Notes: a model not told the origin generated them from the sequence alone. A stretch of 64,000 nucleotides of DNA from Lichenibacterium ramalinae (GCF_004137085.1 NZ_QYBC01000019.1:1-64000), one strand, 5' to 3'. Positions 39,288-48,702 are shown, numbered from the stretch's first letter. Translations and numbers: made by a program.

Positions 39288-40274
39288 TCAAGTCGCGAAG
39301 CGCGCCCGGAACGCGGCCGGGCTGGTGCCGAGACGGGTGCGGAAATGGTGGCGCATGGCGGCGGCCGTGCCGAAGCCGGCCGCCTCCGCCACGTCGGCGA
39401 GCGCCGCCGCAGGGTCGCCCTCAAGCAGTTCGCGCGCCACGCGCAGGCGTTCCGCCATGAGCCACTCGCCCGGCGGCAGGCCCGTGGCGGCGGCGAAACG
39501 GCGCTGGAAGGTGCGCAGGCTCATGCCGGCGCGGCGGGCCAGCGCGTCGAGCCGATGGTCGGCACCCGGCGCCGCCCGCATCGCGTCGATGAGCGGGCCG
39601 AGCCGCGCGGCCTCGCGGTCGCGGGGAACCGGCGCGGCGATGAACTGCGCCTGGCCGCCGTCGCGATGCGGCGGCACCACGAGCCGCCGCGCCACGGCAT
39701 TGGCGGCCCCGGGCCCGAAGTCGCGCCGGACGATGTGCAGGCAGAGGTCGATCCCGGCGGCGCTGCCGGCGGCCGTCAACACGTCCCCTTCGTCGACGTA
39801 GAGCACCCGGGGGTCCAGCGCGATCGTCGGGTGGCGGCGCGACACCGCCTCGACGTAACGCCAATGCGTGGTGGCGCGGCGGCCGTCGAGCAGGCCCGCG
39901 GCGGCCAGCACGACGATCCCCGAACAGAGCGAGGCCACACGGGCGCCGCGGCGGTGCGCGGCCTGCAACGCCGCCGTCAGCGCGTCCGGCACCGGCGCGT
40001 CGATGCCGCGCCAGCCCGGCACGACGACGAGATCGGCCTCGGCCAGCACGTCGAGGCCCCGCTCGACCGTGACGGCGAGGCCGCCGGCGGCGCGGAGCGG
40101 CCCCGGGGCATCGGCACAGACGGCGTAGCGGTACCAGCCGACGCCCATCTCGGGGCGCGGCAGGCCGAAGACCTCGGCGGCGACGCCGAACTCGAACGTG
40201 CAGAGCCCGTCGTAGGCCAGCACGGCGACGCGGGGGCCGGAGAGGCGGTCCGGAAAGGCCAGCGAGATTGGCAT
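39288..40274 (-). CDS. GlxA family AraC-type transcriptional regulator
   Basis: The protein has 328 residues. Residues about 15-200 form a DJ-1/PfpI-like domain, with CSGIVVLAAAGLLDGRRATTHW at the nucleophile-elbow region. Residues about 225-325 form an AraC domain with two helix-turn-helix units: LDALARRAGMSLRTFQRRF and LADVAEAAGFGTAAAMRHHF. Such regulators often control amine or amino-acid catabolism. It is divergent from the rhodanese gene (84 nt) and may control it or itself. Confidence 0.9.
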   Translation of the reverse strand: MPISLAFPDRLSGPRVAVLAYDGLCTFEFGVAAEVFGLPRPEMGVGWYRYAVCADAPGPLRAAGGLAVTVERGLDVLAEADLVVVPGWRGIDAPVPDALTAALQAAHRRGARVASLCSGIVVLAAAGLLDGRRATTHWRYVEAVSRRHPTIALDPRVLYVDEGDVLTAAGSAAGIDLCLHIVRRDFGPGAANAVARRLVVPPHRDGGQAQFIAAPVPRDREAARLGPLIDAMRAAPGADHRLDALARRAGMSLRTFQRRFAAATGLPPGEWLMAERLRVARELLEGDPAAALADVAEAAGFGTAAAMRHHFRTRLGTSPAAFRARFAT

Positions 40275-40358
40275 GATGTCGATGCTCGTCGACGTCGTGC
40301 CTGATGTCCAGGGGCGCTCCGGTGCGGGACGATGCGGACGCCGTTCGAGGAGTCCTCC

Positions 40359-40769
40359 ATGACCAATCCCGTGACCGAGATCCCGCCCGCCGCCGCCGAG
40401 GCCGTCGTGGCGCGCTATGCCGAGCGCCTCGCCTTCGAGACCGATTGCGCCGACGTGGCCGTTGCGCTCCGCGGCGGCTCGCCCGGCTTCGTCCTCGTCG
40501 ACGTCCGCGGCCCCGGCCCCTATGCGGCGGGCCACGTGCCCGGCGCCCTCAACATCCCGCGCGGCAAGTTGACGCCGCGGCGCCTGGAGGACTGGCCCGC
40601 CGACACGCTCTTCGTCGTTTATTGCGCGGGGCCGCATTGCAACGGGGCCGACCGGGCCGCGCTGCACCTGGCGTCGCTGGGACGGCCCGTGAAGGTGATG
40701 ATCGGCGGCATGACGGGCTGGGCCGACGAGGGCCTGGCTTCGGAGCGGAGCGGCCCGTCATCCGCCTGA
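40359..40769 (+). CDS. Rhodanese-like domain protein
   Basis: A single rhodanese domain of 136 residues. DVRGPGPYAAGHVPGALNIP is the typical first signature and the active-site Cys lies in VVYCAGPHCNGA. It transfers sulfane sulfur or senses it. ATG 40359 follows GAGGAG. The sthA gene starts 104 nt downstream on the same strand, so the two may share a transcript. Confidence 0.9.
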   Translation: MTNPVTEIPPAAAEAVVARYAERLAFETDCADVAVALRGGSPGFVLVDVRGPGPYAAGHVPGALNIPRGKLTPRRLEDWPADTLFVVYCAGPHCNGADRAALHLASLGRPVKVMIGGMTGWADEGLASERSGPSSA

Positions 40770-40873
40770 CAAGGGCGGCATGCCCCATGCATCGCGTGAG
40801 CCCGGCACCAGCCCCGCATGGCAGGTGTCGGGGCGAGCCGGCGCGTCCGGGCCAAACGGGGGTGGACGAGCGG

Positions 40874-42268
40874 ATGGCCGAGTTCGACATGATCGTGATC
40901 GGCTCCGGCCCATCGGGCCGCCGGGCCGCCGTGCAGGCCGCCAAGCTCGGCCGCCGCGTGCTGGTGGTCGAGCGCGGGCGCCGCGTCGGGGGCGTCTCGG
41001 TCCACACCGGCACGATCCCGTCGAAGACGCTGCGCGAAACCGTGCTGAACCTGTCGGGCTGGCGCGAGCGCGGCTTCTACGGCCGCTCCTACCGGGTGAA
41101 GCAGGACATCGGCGCCGAGGACCTGCTGGCGCGCCTGCACAAGACGCTCGACCACGAGGTCGAGGTGCTCGAACACCAGTTCAGCCGCAACGCCGTCCGC
41201 ACCCTGCGGGGCGAAGCCCGCTTCGTGGGGCCGCACGGCATCGAGGTCCGGGCCGAGAACGGCGACGTCCACACCCACACGGCGGAATTCGTGCTGATCG
41301 CCTGCGGCACCCGGCCCTTCCGGCCCGACTACGTGCCGTTCAACGGCGCGACGGTGTTCGATTCGGACGAGATCATCGAGATGCCGCGCCTGCCGCGCTC
41401 GATGATCGTCATCGGCGCCGGGGTGATCGGCGTCGAATATGCGACCATCTTCTCGGCGCTCGACGTCGCCATGACGCTGATCGAGCCCCGCGCGAGCTTC
41501 CTCGACTTCATCGACAAGGAAGTCATGGAGGAATTCACCCACGACCTGCGCGACCGCAACGTGGCGCTGCGCCTGGGCTCGCCCGTCACCGCCATCGAGG
41601 CGCCGGAGGGCGGCCGCGTCACCTGCCGCATGGACGACGGCCGCAGCGTTTCGGCCGACATGCTGCTCTTCGCGGCCGGGCGCATCGGCAACACCGACAC
41701 GCTGAACCTCGAAGCCGCCGGCCTCACGACGGACGCGCGCGGCCGCATCGCGGTCGAGCCCAAGACCCTGCAGACCGCCGTGCCGCACATCTATGCGGCG
41801 GGCGACGTCATCGGCTTCCCGAGCCTCGCCTCGACCTCGATGGAGCAGGGCCGCGTCGCCGCCTGTCACGCCTTCGGCCTGCAGCCCCCACCCCCGCCCG
41901 AGTTCTTCCCCTACGGCATCTACTCGGTGCCGGAGATCTCCACGGTGGGGATGAACGAGGAGGAGGTGCGCAAGCGCAAGATCCCCTACGAATGCGGCGT
42001 GGCGCGCTTCCGCGAAACCTCGCGCGGCCACATCATGGGCCTCGACGGCGGCATGATGAAGCTGATCTTTTCGCTGAAGACGCGCCGCTTGCTCGGCTGC
42101 CACATCGTCGGCGAGGGCGCGACCGAGCTGATCCACATCGGCCAGGCGGTGCTGAACCTGAAGGGCACGATCGACTTCTTCATCGAGAACACCTTCAACT
42201 ATCCGACGCTGGCCGAGGCCTACAAGATCGCCGGGCTCGACGCTTGGAACCGCATGGCGCGGGTGTGA
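40874..42268 (+). CDS. sthA: Soluble pyridine nucleotide transhydrogenase
   Basis: This FAD enzyme of 464 residues moves hydride between NADPH and NAD. The first Rossmann motif is IGSGPSGRRAA and the second IGAGVIGVEYA; GDVIGFPSLAS binds FAD. The disulfide seen in related reductases is absent: the segment is GVSVHTGTIPSKTLRE with no Cys, while E. coli SthA keeps one. The C-terminal FNYPTLAEAYKIA motif is typical. ATG 40874 is chosen; a GTG four codons earlier is possible. It balances NADPH, which would suit PHA synthesis, but that link is inference. Confidence 0.92.
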   Translation: MAEFDMIVIGSGPSGRRAAVQAAKLGRRVLVVERGRRVGGVSVHTGTIPSKTLRETVLNLSGWRERGFYGRSYRVKQDIGAEDLLARLHKTLDHEVEVLEHQFSRNAVRTLRGEARFVGPHGIEVRAENGDVHTHTAEFVLIACGTRPFRPDYVPFNGATVFDSDEIIEMPRLPRSMIVIGAGVIGVEYATIFSALDVAMTLIEPRASFLDFIDKEVMEEFTHDLRDRNVALRLGSPVTAIEAPEGGRVTCRMDDGRSVSADMLLFAAGRIGNTDTLNLEAAGLTTDARGRIAVEPKTLQTAVPHIYAAGDVIGFPSLASTSMEQGRVAACHAFGLQPPPPPEFFPYGIYSVPEISTVGMNEEEVRKRKIPYECGVARFRETSRGHIMGLDGGMMKLIFSLKTRRLLGCHIVGEGATELIHIGQAVLNLKGTIDFFIENTFNYPTLAEAYKIAGLDAWNRMARV

Positions 42269-42363
42269 GCGCAGCATGGACGAAAGGTCGCGTCCTCACC
42301 TAACGTAAGGTCAAGGCAGCACGGCCAGCTTGGCCAGTGATCGTGTTCGCCGAGACGCCGACC

Positions 42364-43221
42364 ATGCCGCCTTTGAAGAACCTGTGGACCCGCGACATCC
42401 ACGACGGGCGCAGCCTGGCGCTCTACGTGGCCCGCACGACCGCGCTCAGCGCCGGCTCGGCGCTGGCCCTCGACGTCGTCAACCAGCTCGTCTTCTTCGC
42501 GGGCTGGGAAAGCGCGCTGAGATCCTGGCTGGTGACTCTGCTGGTGGCGAGCGGCATCGCCGCCGTGGCCTCCCGCGCGATCGGCCAGGCACAGCTCGCC
42601 CTTTGGCGCGCGAAGGCCGAGGTGGAGCGCCTGAGCCGGACGGATCCGCTGACCGGGCTGCTCAACCGGCGGGCCCTCCTCGCCGACCTCGACGGGTCGG
42701 TCGACACCATGACGCTGGTCATCACGGACCTCGACCATTTCAAGCGGGTCAACGACACCCACGGCCACCTCGTCGGCGACGAGGTCATCCGCACCGTGTC
42801 GAGCCTCATGAGCGATCATCTCGCGGACCTCGGGCGTGTCGGGCGGCTCGGGGGAGAGGAGTTTGCCTTCCTGTCGTCGGACGTGCCCCTGCCGCACCTG
42901 ATGCAGCGGCTGCAGGCGCTGCGCCGGGACATCGAAGCCACGCCGCTCGCGGGCGGGCGCGTCAGCGTGACGATCTCGGCCGGAGTCGCGACCCGGGCTC
43001 GCGGCCGGAGCTTCGAGACCCTCTACGCCGCCGCAGACCGCGCCCTCTATGCCGCGAAGACGTCCGGCCGCAACTGCATCGTGGTCGACGAGGACGGCGA
43101 GGACAGAATCGTCGACGACGGCCGGGCCGAACCTCACTCCACGTCGCCGTCCACCACCCGCTTGGCCAGCCCGACCGGGAACCCCGCCCGCACCAGCGCC
43201 CGGATGTCCTTGTCGCGGTAG
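42364..43221 (+). CDS. Membrane-associated diguanylate cyclase (GGDEF)
   Basis: The protein has 285 residues from ATG 42364; a GTG nine codons upstream is an alternative. Two hydrophobic segments (about 20-48 and 53-72) anchor it. The GGDEF domain starts at DPLTGLLNRRALL, with TDLDHFKRVNDTHGH and the active-site GGEEF at residues 163-167, so it should make cyclic di-GMP. No RxxD inhibitory site precedes GGEEF. The last 30 residues lie antisense to recX, giving an 88-nt convergent overlap. No sensory domain beyond the membrane part is visible. Confidence 0.85.
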   Translation: MPPLKNLWTRDIHDGRSLALYVARTTALSAGSALALDVVNQLVFFAGWESALRSWLVTLLVASGIAAVASRAIGQAQLALWRAKAEVERLSRTDPLTGLLNRRALLADLDGSVDTMTLVITDLDHFKRVNDTHGHLVGDEVIRTVSSLMSDHLADLGRVGRLGGEEFAFLSSDVPLPHLMQRLQALRRDIEATPLAGGRVSVTISAGVATRARGRSFETLYAAADRALYAAKTSGRNCIVVDEDGEDRIVDDGRAEPHSTSPSTTRLASPTGNPARTSARMSLSR

Positions 43222-43628
43222 GGCTCGCGTTCGCCCGGGCGGTAGGGCCCGAGGCGCTTGCGCTGTGCCAGCCGCGCCGCCTGCGCGGCCTCGTCGAGGT
43301 CGACGGCTTCGGCGACCTCCTCCTGGGCGATGTCGATGTCCTGGCGGGCGAGGTCGGCCTTGACGCGCCACGCCGGCCAGCCCTTGCGCGCCAGGGCGGC
43401 GGCGCGGCCGCGACCATAGGCGGCGTCGTCGACGAGGCCGGCGCGCGTCAGGCGCGCCACCACGCCCTCGACCAAAGCCCGCATCTCATCGGGCTCGGGC
43501 ACGGGCGCGTCGCGAAGCTCGCAGCGGCGGCGGACCTTGCGCTCCAGCACGTCGCGCAGGCGGGCGGTCGAGGCCGAATAGCGGGCGAGATAGTGGCTCG
43601 CCATGCGCATCAGCGCCTCGGGCGACAC
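43134..43628 (-). CDS. recX: RecX family regulatory protein
   Basis: RecX inhibits RecA filament growth. The helical three-repeat pattern is visible: ASHYLARYSASTARLRDVLERK, then VVARLTRAGLVDDAAYGRGRA and VKADLARQDIDIAQEEV. I choose GTG 43628; ATG 43610 is also possible, and the frame is open further up without a start codon. It follows rfbD by about 60 nt on the same strand, away from recA. Its 3' end overlaps the convergent GGDEF gene. Confidence 0.82.
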   Translation of the reverse strand: MSPEALMRMASHYLARYSASTARLRDVLERKVRRRCELRDAPVPEPDEMRALVEGVVARLTRAGLVDDAAYGRGRAAALARKGWPAWRVKADLARQDIDIAQEEVAEAVDLDEAAQAARLAQRKRLGPYRPGEREPYRDKDIRALVRAGFPVGLAKRVVDGDVE

Positions 43629-43689
43629 GGCCGGCTTGGCCGCCGCGCGGGGACGCGCCTCGGGCGCGTCCGGGACGTCGTCCCAGAGC

Positions 43690-44589
43690 TCAGCCAGGGC
43701 TTTTGGCGTCGTTGAGGAGCCGCGACACGGTGCGCTCCAGCGGGCCGTGCCAGTCCGGCAGGGCGAGGCCGTAGACCCGCTCGAGCTTGGCGCAGTCGAG
43801 CCGCGAATTCGCCGGGCGCGCCGCCTGGGTGGGGAACTCCGCCGTGGTGATGCGGTGCACGGTGGCGGACGGGCCGCCCTTGGCGCGCGAGGCGGCGAAC
43901 ACCGCCTCGGCGACATCGGCCCACACCGCCTCGCCCCGCGCCGCCATGTGGAACACGCCCGTGAGCGACGCATCGTCGGGCGCCTCGGCCAGGCGGGCTG
44001 CGACGCCGAGCAGCGTCGTGGCGATGTCGAGCGCCGAGGTCGGGCAGCCGCGCTGGTCCGCCACCACGTTCACCTCCGACTTGCTGCCGGCGATGCGCAG
44101 CATGGTGCGGACGAAATTGGCGCCGTAGGGCGCGTAGACCCAGGCGGTGCGCAGGATCGCGTGCCGCGGGTTGGCGGCCGCGACGGCGCGCTCGCCGGCG
44201 AGCTTGGACCGCCCGTAGGCGCCGAGCGGCCCGACGGCGTCCTCCTCGACATAGGGGCTCGGCTTCGTTCCGTCGAAGACGTAGTCGGTCGAGACCTGCA
44301 GCACCGGCAAGCCGAGGTCCGCTGCCGCGACCGCGACGGCACCGGCGCCGGCGCCGTTCACCGCCTCGGCGAGGTCCGGCTCGGATTCGGCCTTGTCGAC
44401 CGCCGTGTAGGCGGCGGCGTTGATGACGGCCCCGACCCGGGCGTCGCGCAGGGCGGGCGCGATGGTGGAAGGGTCGGCGAGATCGAGGGCGGGGCGGCCC
44501 AGCAGCACGACCTCGTGGCCGTGGCGGCCCGCGATCTCGTCGAGCGCGCGGGCCACCTGGCCGTTCTGTCCCGTGACGGCGATGCGCAT
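43690..44589 (-). CDS. rfbD: dTDP-4-dehydrorhamnose reductase
   Basis: This NAD(P)H-dependent enzyme of 299 residues completes dTDP-L-rhamnose. The nucleotide motif GQNGQVA is at residues 8-14, the catalytic Ser-Thr-Asp-Tyr region is VSTDYVFDG and YGRSKLAGE holds the active Tyr-Lys. It begins 4 nt after rfbB. L-rhamnose is used in lipopolysaccharide or exopolysaccharide. Confidence 0.95.
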   Translation of the reverse strand: MRIAVTGQNGQVARALDEIAGRHGHEVVLLGRPALDLADPSTIAPALRDARVGAVINAAAYTAVDKAESEPDLAEAVNGAGAGAVAVAAADLGLPVLQVSTDYVFDGTKPSPYVEEDAVGPLGAYGRSKLAGERAVAAANPRHAILRTAWVYAPYGANFVRTMLRIAGSKSEVNVVADQRGCPTSALDIATTLLGVAARLAEAPDDASLTGVFHMAARGEAVWADVAEAVFAASRAKGGPSATVHRITTAEFPTQAARPANSRLDCAKLERVYGLALPDWHGPLERTVSRLLNDAKSPG

Positions 44590-44593
44590 GGGC

Positions 44594-45676
44594 TCAGCCC
44601 GCCGTCTTGGCGCTGGCGGACCCGGGCGCGTCGAGGCCCAGGCGTTCGCCCGAGTAGACGCCCTCGCGCAGCGGCTTCCACCACCACTCGTTGTCGAGGT
44701 ACCACGCCACCGTGCGGCGGATGCCGGAGGCGAAATCCTCGCGGGCGCGCCAGCCGAGTTCCGTCTCGAGCTTGGTGGCGTCGATGGCGTAGCGCTGGTC
44801 GTGGCCGGGCCGGTCGGTCACGAAGGTGATGAGCTCGCGCCGGGGCTTGGGGCCGGGGCGCAACTCGTCGAGCACGTCGCAGATGGTCTCGACGACGTCG
44901 AGGTTGGTCCGCTCGTTGCGGCCGCCGACATTGTACTTCTCGCCGAGCCGTCCCGTGATCAGGATGGTCCAGAGCGCGCGGGCGTGGTCCTCGACGAAGA
45001 GCCAGTCGCGGATGTTGTCGCCCTTGCCGTAGACCGGCAGGGGCACCCCGGCCAGCGCGTTGAGCGTGACGAGCGGGATCAGCTTCTCGGGGAAGTGGAA
45101 CGGCCCGTAGTTGTTGGAGCAGTTCGAGATGACGACCGGCAGGCCATAGGTCCGCATCCAGGCCTGGGCCAGGTGGTCGGAGGCGGCCTTGGAGGCCGAA
45201 TAGGGGGAGGACGGGTCGTAGGGCGTCGTCTCCTCGAAAAGGCCTTCGGCGCCGAGCGAGCCGTAGACCTCGTCGGTCGAGACATGCAGGAAGCGGAATC
45301 CCGCCTTGGCGTCTGCCTCGAGGCCGCTCCAATAGGCGCGCGCCGCTTCGAGCAGCGTGAAGGTGCCGACGATGTTGGTCTGCACGAAGTCGCCGGCGCC
45401 CGTGATGGACCGGTCCACGTGGCTTTCGGCGGCGAGGTGCATCACGCCATCGGGCCGGAACTCGGCGAAGAGGCGGTCCATGGCGGCGCGGTCGGCGATA
45501 TCGGCCTGGGCGAAGCGATAGGTCGGCAGGTTGGAGACCGGGCGCAGGCTTTCGAGGTTGCCCGCATAGGTCAGCTTGTCGACGTTGAGCACGTCGACGC
45601 CGAGTTCGCCCGCGAGGTGGCGAACGACGGCCGAGCCGATGAAGCCGGCGCCGCCGGTGACGAGGACGCGCTTCAC
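44594..45676 (-). CDS. rfbB: dTDP-glucose 4,6-dehydratase
   Basis: An enzyme of 360 residues that makes dTDP-4-keto-6-deoxyglucose with bound [11 protein letters not shown] is the Rossmann motif; the active-site triad lies in VSTDEVYGS and [16 protein letters not shown] and [14 protein letters not shown] are family-specific. The start is a GTG overlapping the rfbC stop by 4 nt (GTGA), showing coupling. Confidence 0.96.
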   Translation of the reverse strand: MKRVLVTGGAGFIGSAVVRHLAGELGVDVLNVDKLTYAGNLESLRPVSNLPTYRFAQADIADRAAMDRLFAEFRPDGVMHLAAESHVDRSITGAGDFVQTNIVGTFTLLEAARAYWSGLEADAKAGFRFLHVSTDEVYGSLGAEGLFEETTPYDPSSPYSASKAASDHLAQAWMRTYGLPVVISNCSNNYGPFHFPEKLIPLVTLNALAGVPLPVYGKGDNIRDWLFVEDHARALWTILITGRLGEKYNVGGRNERTNLDVVETICDVLDELRPGPKPRRELITFVTDRPGHDQRYAIDATKLETELGWRAREDFASGIRRTVAWYLDNEWWWKPLREGVYSGERLGLDAPGSASAKTAG

Positions 45677-46242
45677 TGGCCGGCCTCGTAGGTGAAGATG
45701 GCCGGAAGCTCGGCGAGCCGGGGCTGGCGCCGGTCCTTGTCGGACAGCAGCGCGGCGCCGGGGGCGACCGGCCAGGGGATGTCGAGGGCGGGGTCGTCCC
45801 AGGCGAGGCCGCCGTCGTCGGCCGCGCTGTAGAAGTCCGTCACCTTGTAGGCGATGATGCTGTCGGGCTCGATCGTGCAATAGCCATGGGCGAAGCCGGG
45901 CGGGACCCAGAGCTGGTCGCCGGTCTCGGCGGTGAGCGTCGCCGACACGTGGCGGCCGAAGGTGGGCGAGCCCGTCCTGATGTCGACGGCGACGTCGAAG
46001 ATGGCGCCCCTCAACGCCCTGACCAGCTTGCCCTGCGCGCTCGGCCGGCGCTGGTAATGCAGCCCCCGCACGGTTCCGACCTGGGCCGACAGGGCCTCGT
46101 TGTCCTGCACGAAGACGGCGTCGCCGACCTCGCGGGCGAAGGTCCGGGCGTTGAAGCTTTCGACGAAATAGCCGCGCGCGTCGCCGTGGCGCGTCGGCCT
46201 CAGCAGCACGACATCGGGAATGTCCAGCTTCGTCACCTGCAT
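45673..46242 (-). CDS. rfbC: dTDP-4-dehydrorhamnose 3,5-epimerase
   Basis: A cupin-fold epimerase of 189 residues. The active-site His lies in RGLHYQ and the catalytic Tyr region is [21 protein letters not shown] near the start is characteristic. It is the first gene of rfbCBD-recX. The thymidylyltransferase gene rfbA, usually in the same cluster, is not in this window. Confidence 0.95.
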   Translation of the reverse strand: MQVTKLDIPDVVLLRPTRHGDARGYFVESFNARTFAREVGDAVFVQDNEALSAQVGTVRGLHYQRRPSAQGKLVRALRGAIFDVAVDIRTGSPTFGRHVSATLTAETGDQLWVPPGFAHGYCTIEPDSIIAYKVTDFYSAADDGGLAWDDPALDIPWPVAPGAALLSDKDRRQPRLAELPAIFTYEAGQ

Positions 46243-46369
46243 CGTCGCCCCCGGAATCGCGAGGCGAGAGCCTCGCCGTCCCCGGCGCTTTACACCAAGT
46301 CCTCCCGGCCCGCACCTGCCCTCGCGAGGCGCCGCGACCCGGGGACCACCGGGCCCGGACGGCGGCGTG

Positions 46370-46387
46370 CCGTCATCACGGCGTCAC
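46370..46387 (+). promoter_or_regulatory. Candidate Pho box upstream of phoR
   Basis: CCGTCAT-CACG-GCGTCAC has the 7-4-7 structure of the PhoB site, CTGTCAT-N4-CTGTCAC, matching 11 of 14 positions. It lies 57 nt before the phoR start. PhoB control is inferred. Confidence 0.5.
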
Positions 46388-46444
46388 GCTGAGGGATAGA
46401 ACTCCGACGCGAGGCGAAGGCGGCGGGAGCGGGGCACGGGGGAC

Positions 46445-47485
46445 ATGTTGGACGTCAATACGGCATCGACGACGGCGCTCATCGCCGCCATGATCGAGGC
46501 CATGCCGGAGCCGGTGCTGGCCGTGGCGGGCGACGGCCGCGTGATGGCGGCCAACCGGCACGCCAAGGGCGTGCTGCCGGCCCTCAGGATCGGCGGCAAC
46601 CTCGCCCTGGCGCTGCGCGACCCCGACATCCTGGACGCGGTGGACCGTGTCTACGTGTCGGGCCACACCGAGCAGGTGTCCTGGCGCGACCGCGTGCCCG
46701 TCGAACGGGTGTTCGACGTCACGGTGGCGCCGCTCGACCGGCCGGGCGAGGACCGCGCCCTGGTCCTGACGCTGCGCGACCTTACGGAAGCCTTGCGGGT
46801 CGAGCGCATGCGGGCCGACTTCGTCGCCAACGCCAGCCACGAATTGCGCACGCCCCTGGCCTCGCTCCTCGGCTTCGTCGAGACCCTGCAGGGCCCGGCG
46901 CGGGACGACGCCCGCGCGCGGGAGCGGTTCCTGTCCATCATGGCCGACCAGGCGCGCCGCATGGCCCGCCTCATCGACGACCTCCTGTCGCTGTCGCGCA
47001 TCGAGCAGAACCTCCACCTGCGGCCCGACAAGCCCATCGACCTCGCCCTGACGGTGCGGCACGTGGCCGAAACGCTGGCCCCCCTCGCCTCCGAGAGCGG
47101 CGTCACCCTGGCGGTGGACGCGCCGGTGCCGGTCATCGTGGCGGGCGAGCGGGACGAGATCCTCCGGGTGGTCGAGAACCTCGTCGAGAACGCCATCAAA
47201 TACGGTGCGGCCCCGGGACGGGTCGAGATCGGCGTCGGCGCCCAGCGGCGGATCGGCGTGCTGAAGGTGCGGGACTTCGGCGCCGGCATCGCGCCGGAGC
47301 ACCTGCCGCGGTTGACGGAACGGTTCTATCGCATCGACGCCGGCCAGAGCCGTGCCAAGGGCGGGACGGGCCTCGGCCTCGCCATCGTCAAGCACATCGT
47401 GGCCCGCCACCGCGGCCGACTCACCATCGACAGCGACCTCGGCCACGGCACGCTGATCACGGTGACGATCCCGCTCAAGACATGA
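46445..47485 (+). CDS. phoR: Phosphate regulon sensor histidine kinase PhoR, without membrane segments
   Basis: A protein of 346 residues with a PAS-like domain (about 10-115), HisKA with His132 in ANASHELRTPLA, and a HATPase with N-box NLVENAIKYG, FGAGIAP and GTGLGLAIV. Most PhoR proteins carry N-terminal membrane helices; here there are none, and an in-frame TAG at 46397-46399 prevents an upstream extension. ATG 46445 follows GGGGGAC. It should sense phosphate through PstSCAB and PhoU. It is the first gene of the block ending in phoB. Confidence 0.92.
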   Translation: MLDVNTASTTALIAAMIEAMPEPVLAVAGDGRVMAANRHAKGVLPALRIGGNLALALRDPDILDAVDRVYVSGHTEQVSWRDRVPVERVFDVTVAPLDRPGEDRALVLTLRDLTEALRVERMRADFVANASHELRTPLASLLGFVETLQGPARDDARARERFLSIMADQARRMARLIDDLLSLSRIEQNLHLRPDKPIDLALTVRHVAETLAPLASESGVTLAVDAPVPVIVAGERDEILRVVENLVENAIKYGAAPGRVEIGVGAQRRIGVLKVRDFGAGIAPEHLPRLTERFYRIDAGQSRAKGGTGLGLAIVKHIVARHRGRLTIDSDLGHGTLITVTIPLKT

Positions 47486-47511
47486 ATGTTGTTTTTCGTC
47501 AGTGACTTGCA

Positions 47512-47529
47512 TTGTCATATTTCGGAAAC
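47512..47529 (+). promoter_or_regulatory. Weak candidate Pho box upstream of pstS
   Basis: TTGTCAT-ATTT-CGGAAAC: the left half-site matches 6 of 7, the right half 4 of 7. It overlaps a perfect inverted repeat, TCGGAAACG (47522-47530) with CGTTTCCGA (47553-47561). It lies about 115 nt before pstS. Confidence 0.3.
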
Positions 47530-47643
47530 GCCAGCGTCGTAAAAGCTAGTCGCGTTTCCGATACGACTCCGGCCGTCATCGCCCGGGGGCACGGCGCTCG
47601 CGCGACGGGACAGACCTGTTCGACGATTGAACGAAGGCGAACC

Positions 47644-48693
47644 ATGACCATGAAACTCATCGTGCGTGCGGCCCTGCTGGCCACCGCCCTTTCGGCGGGG
47701 ACGCTGTCGGCGCAGGCCGCCGACATCTCGGGCGCCGGCTCGACCTTCATCTACCCGGTTTTCGCCAAATGGGCCGACACCTACAAGAAGGACACCGGCA
47801 CCGGCATCAACTACCAGTCGATCGGTTCGGGCGGCGGCATCAAGCAGATCAAGGCCGGCACCGTGACGTTCGGCGCCACCGACGCGCCGCTGAAGGAAGC
47901 CGACCTCAAGGACGGCGGCCTCGTCCAGTGGCCGATGATCATGGGCGGCATCGTACCGGTCGTGAACCTCGACGGCATGAAGGCCGGCGAGCTGACGCTG
48001 GACGGCCCCACCCTGGCGGCGATGTTCATGGGCACGGTGAAGACCTGGAACGACCCGGCGATCGCCAAGCTGAACCCCGGCGTCAAGCTGCCCGAGACCG
48101 CCATCGTGGTGGTGCACCGCTCCGACGGGTCGGGCACGACCTTCAACTTCACCAACTACCTCAGCAAGGTGTCGCCCGACTGGAAGTCCAAAGTCGGCGA
48201 GAACACCGCGGTCGAGTGGCCGGTCGGCCTCGGCGCCAAGGGCAACGAGGGCGTCGCCAACAACGTCGCCAACACCAAGGGCGCGGTCGGCTACGTCGAA
48301 TACGCCTATGCCAAGCAGAACAACCTCGTCTCCACCAAGATGATGAACCACGACGGCAAGGCCGTGGCGCCCGCCATGGACACGTTCTCGTCGGCCGCCG
48401 CCAACGCCGATTGGGAGCACGCCCCCGGCTTCTACCAGATCCTGACGGACCAGCCCGGCGCGCAGTCGTGGCCGATCACGGCCTCGACCTTCGTGGTGAT
48501 GCACAAGGAGCCCAAGGATTCCGCCGCTTCCGCCGAAGCGCTGAAGTTCTTCAATTGGGCCTTCAAGAACGGCACCAAGGAAGCCGAAGCGCTCGACTAC
48601 ATCCCGATGCCCGCCAAGGTGGTGACGTTGATCGACAAGGAGATCAACACCGGCATCATGGCCGGCGGCAAGCCCGTCTACGACATGAAGTGA
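47644..48693 (+). CDS. pstS: Phosphate ABC transporter substrate-binding protein
   Basis: A periplasmic protein of 349 residues with a signal peptide (residues 1-26, ending AQAAD). Phosphate-binding motifs are [22 protein letters not shown] and [15 protein letters not shown]. It feeds the PstCA channel. ATG 47644 follows GAAGGCGA; a second ATG lies two codons on. The 158-nt spacer after phoR and the hairpin after the gene suggest its own promoter and a raised transcript level. Confidence 0.96.
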   Translation: MTMKLIVRAALLATALSAGTLSAQAADISGAGSTFIYPVFAKWADTYKKDTGTGINYQSIGSGGGIKQIKAGTVTFGATDAPLKEADLKDGGLVQWPMIMGGIVPVVNLDGMKAGELTLDGPTLAAMFMGTVKTWNDPAIAKLNPGVKLPETAIVVVHRSDGSGTTFNFTNYLSKVSPDWKSKVGENTAVEWPVGLGAKGNEGVANNVANTKGAVGYVEYAYAKQNNLVSTKMMNHDGKAVAPAMDTFSSAAANADWEHAPGFYQILTDQPGAQSWPITASTFVVMHKEPKDSAASAEALKFFNWAFKNGTKEAEALDYIPMPAKVVTLIDKEINTGIMAGGKPVYDMK

Positions 48694-48702
48694 GGCCCCT
48701 GC

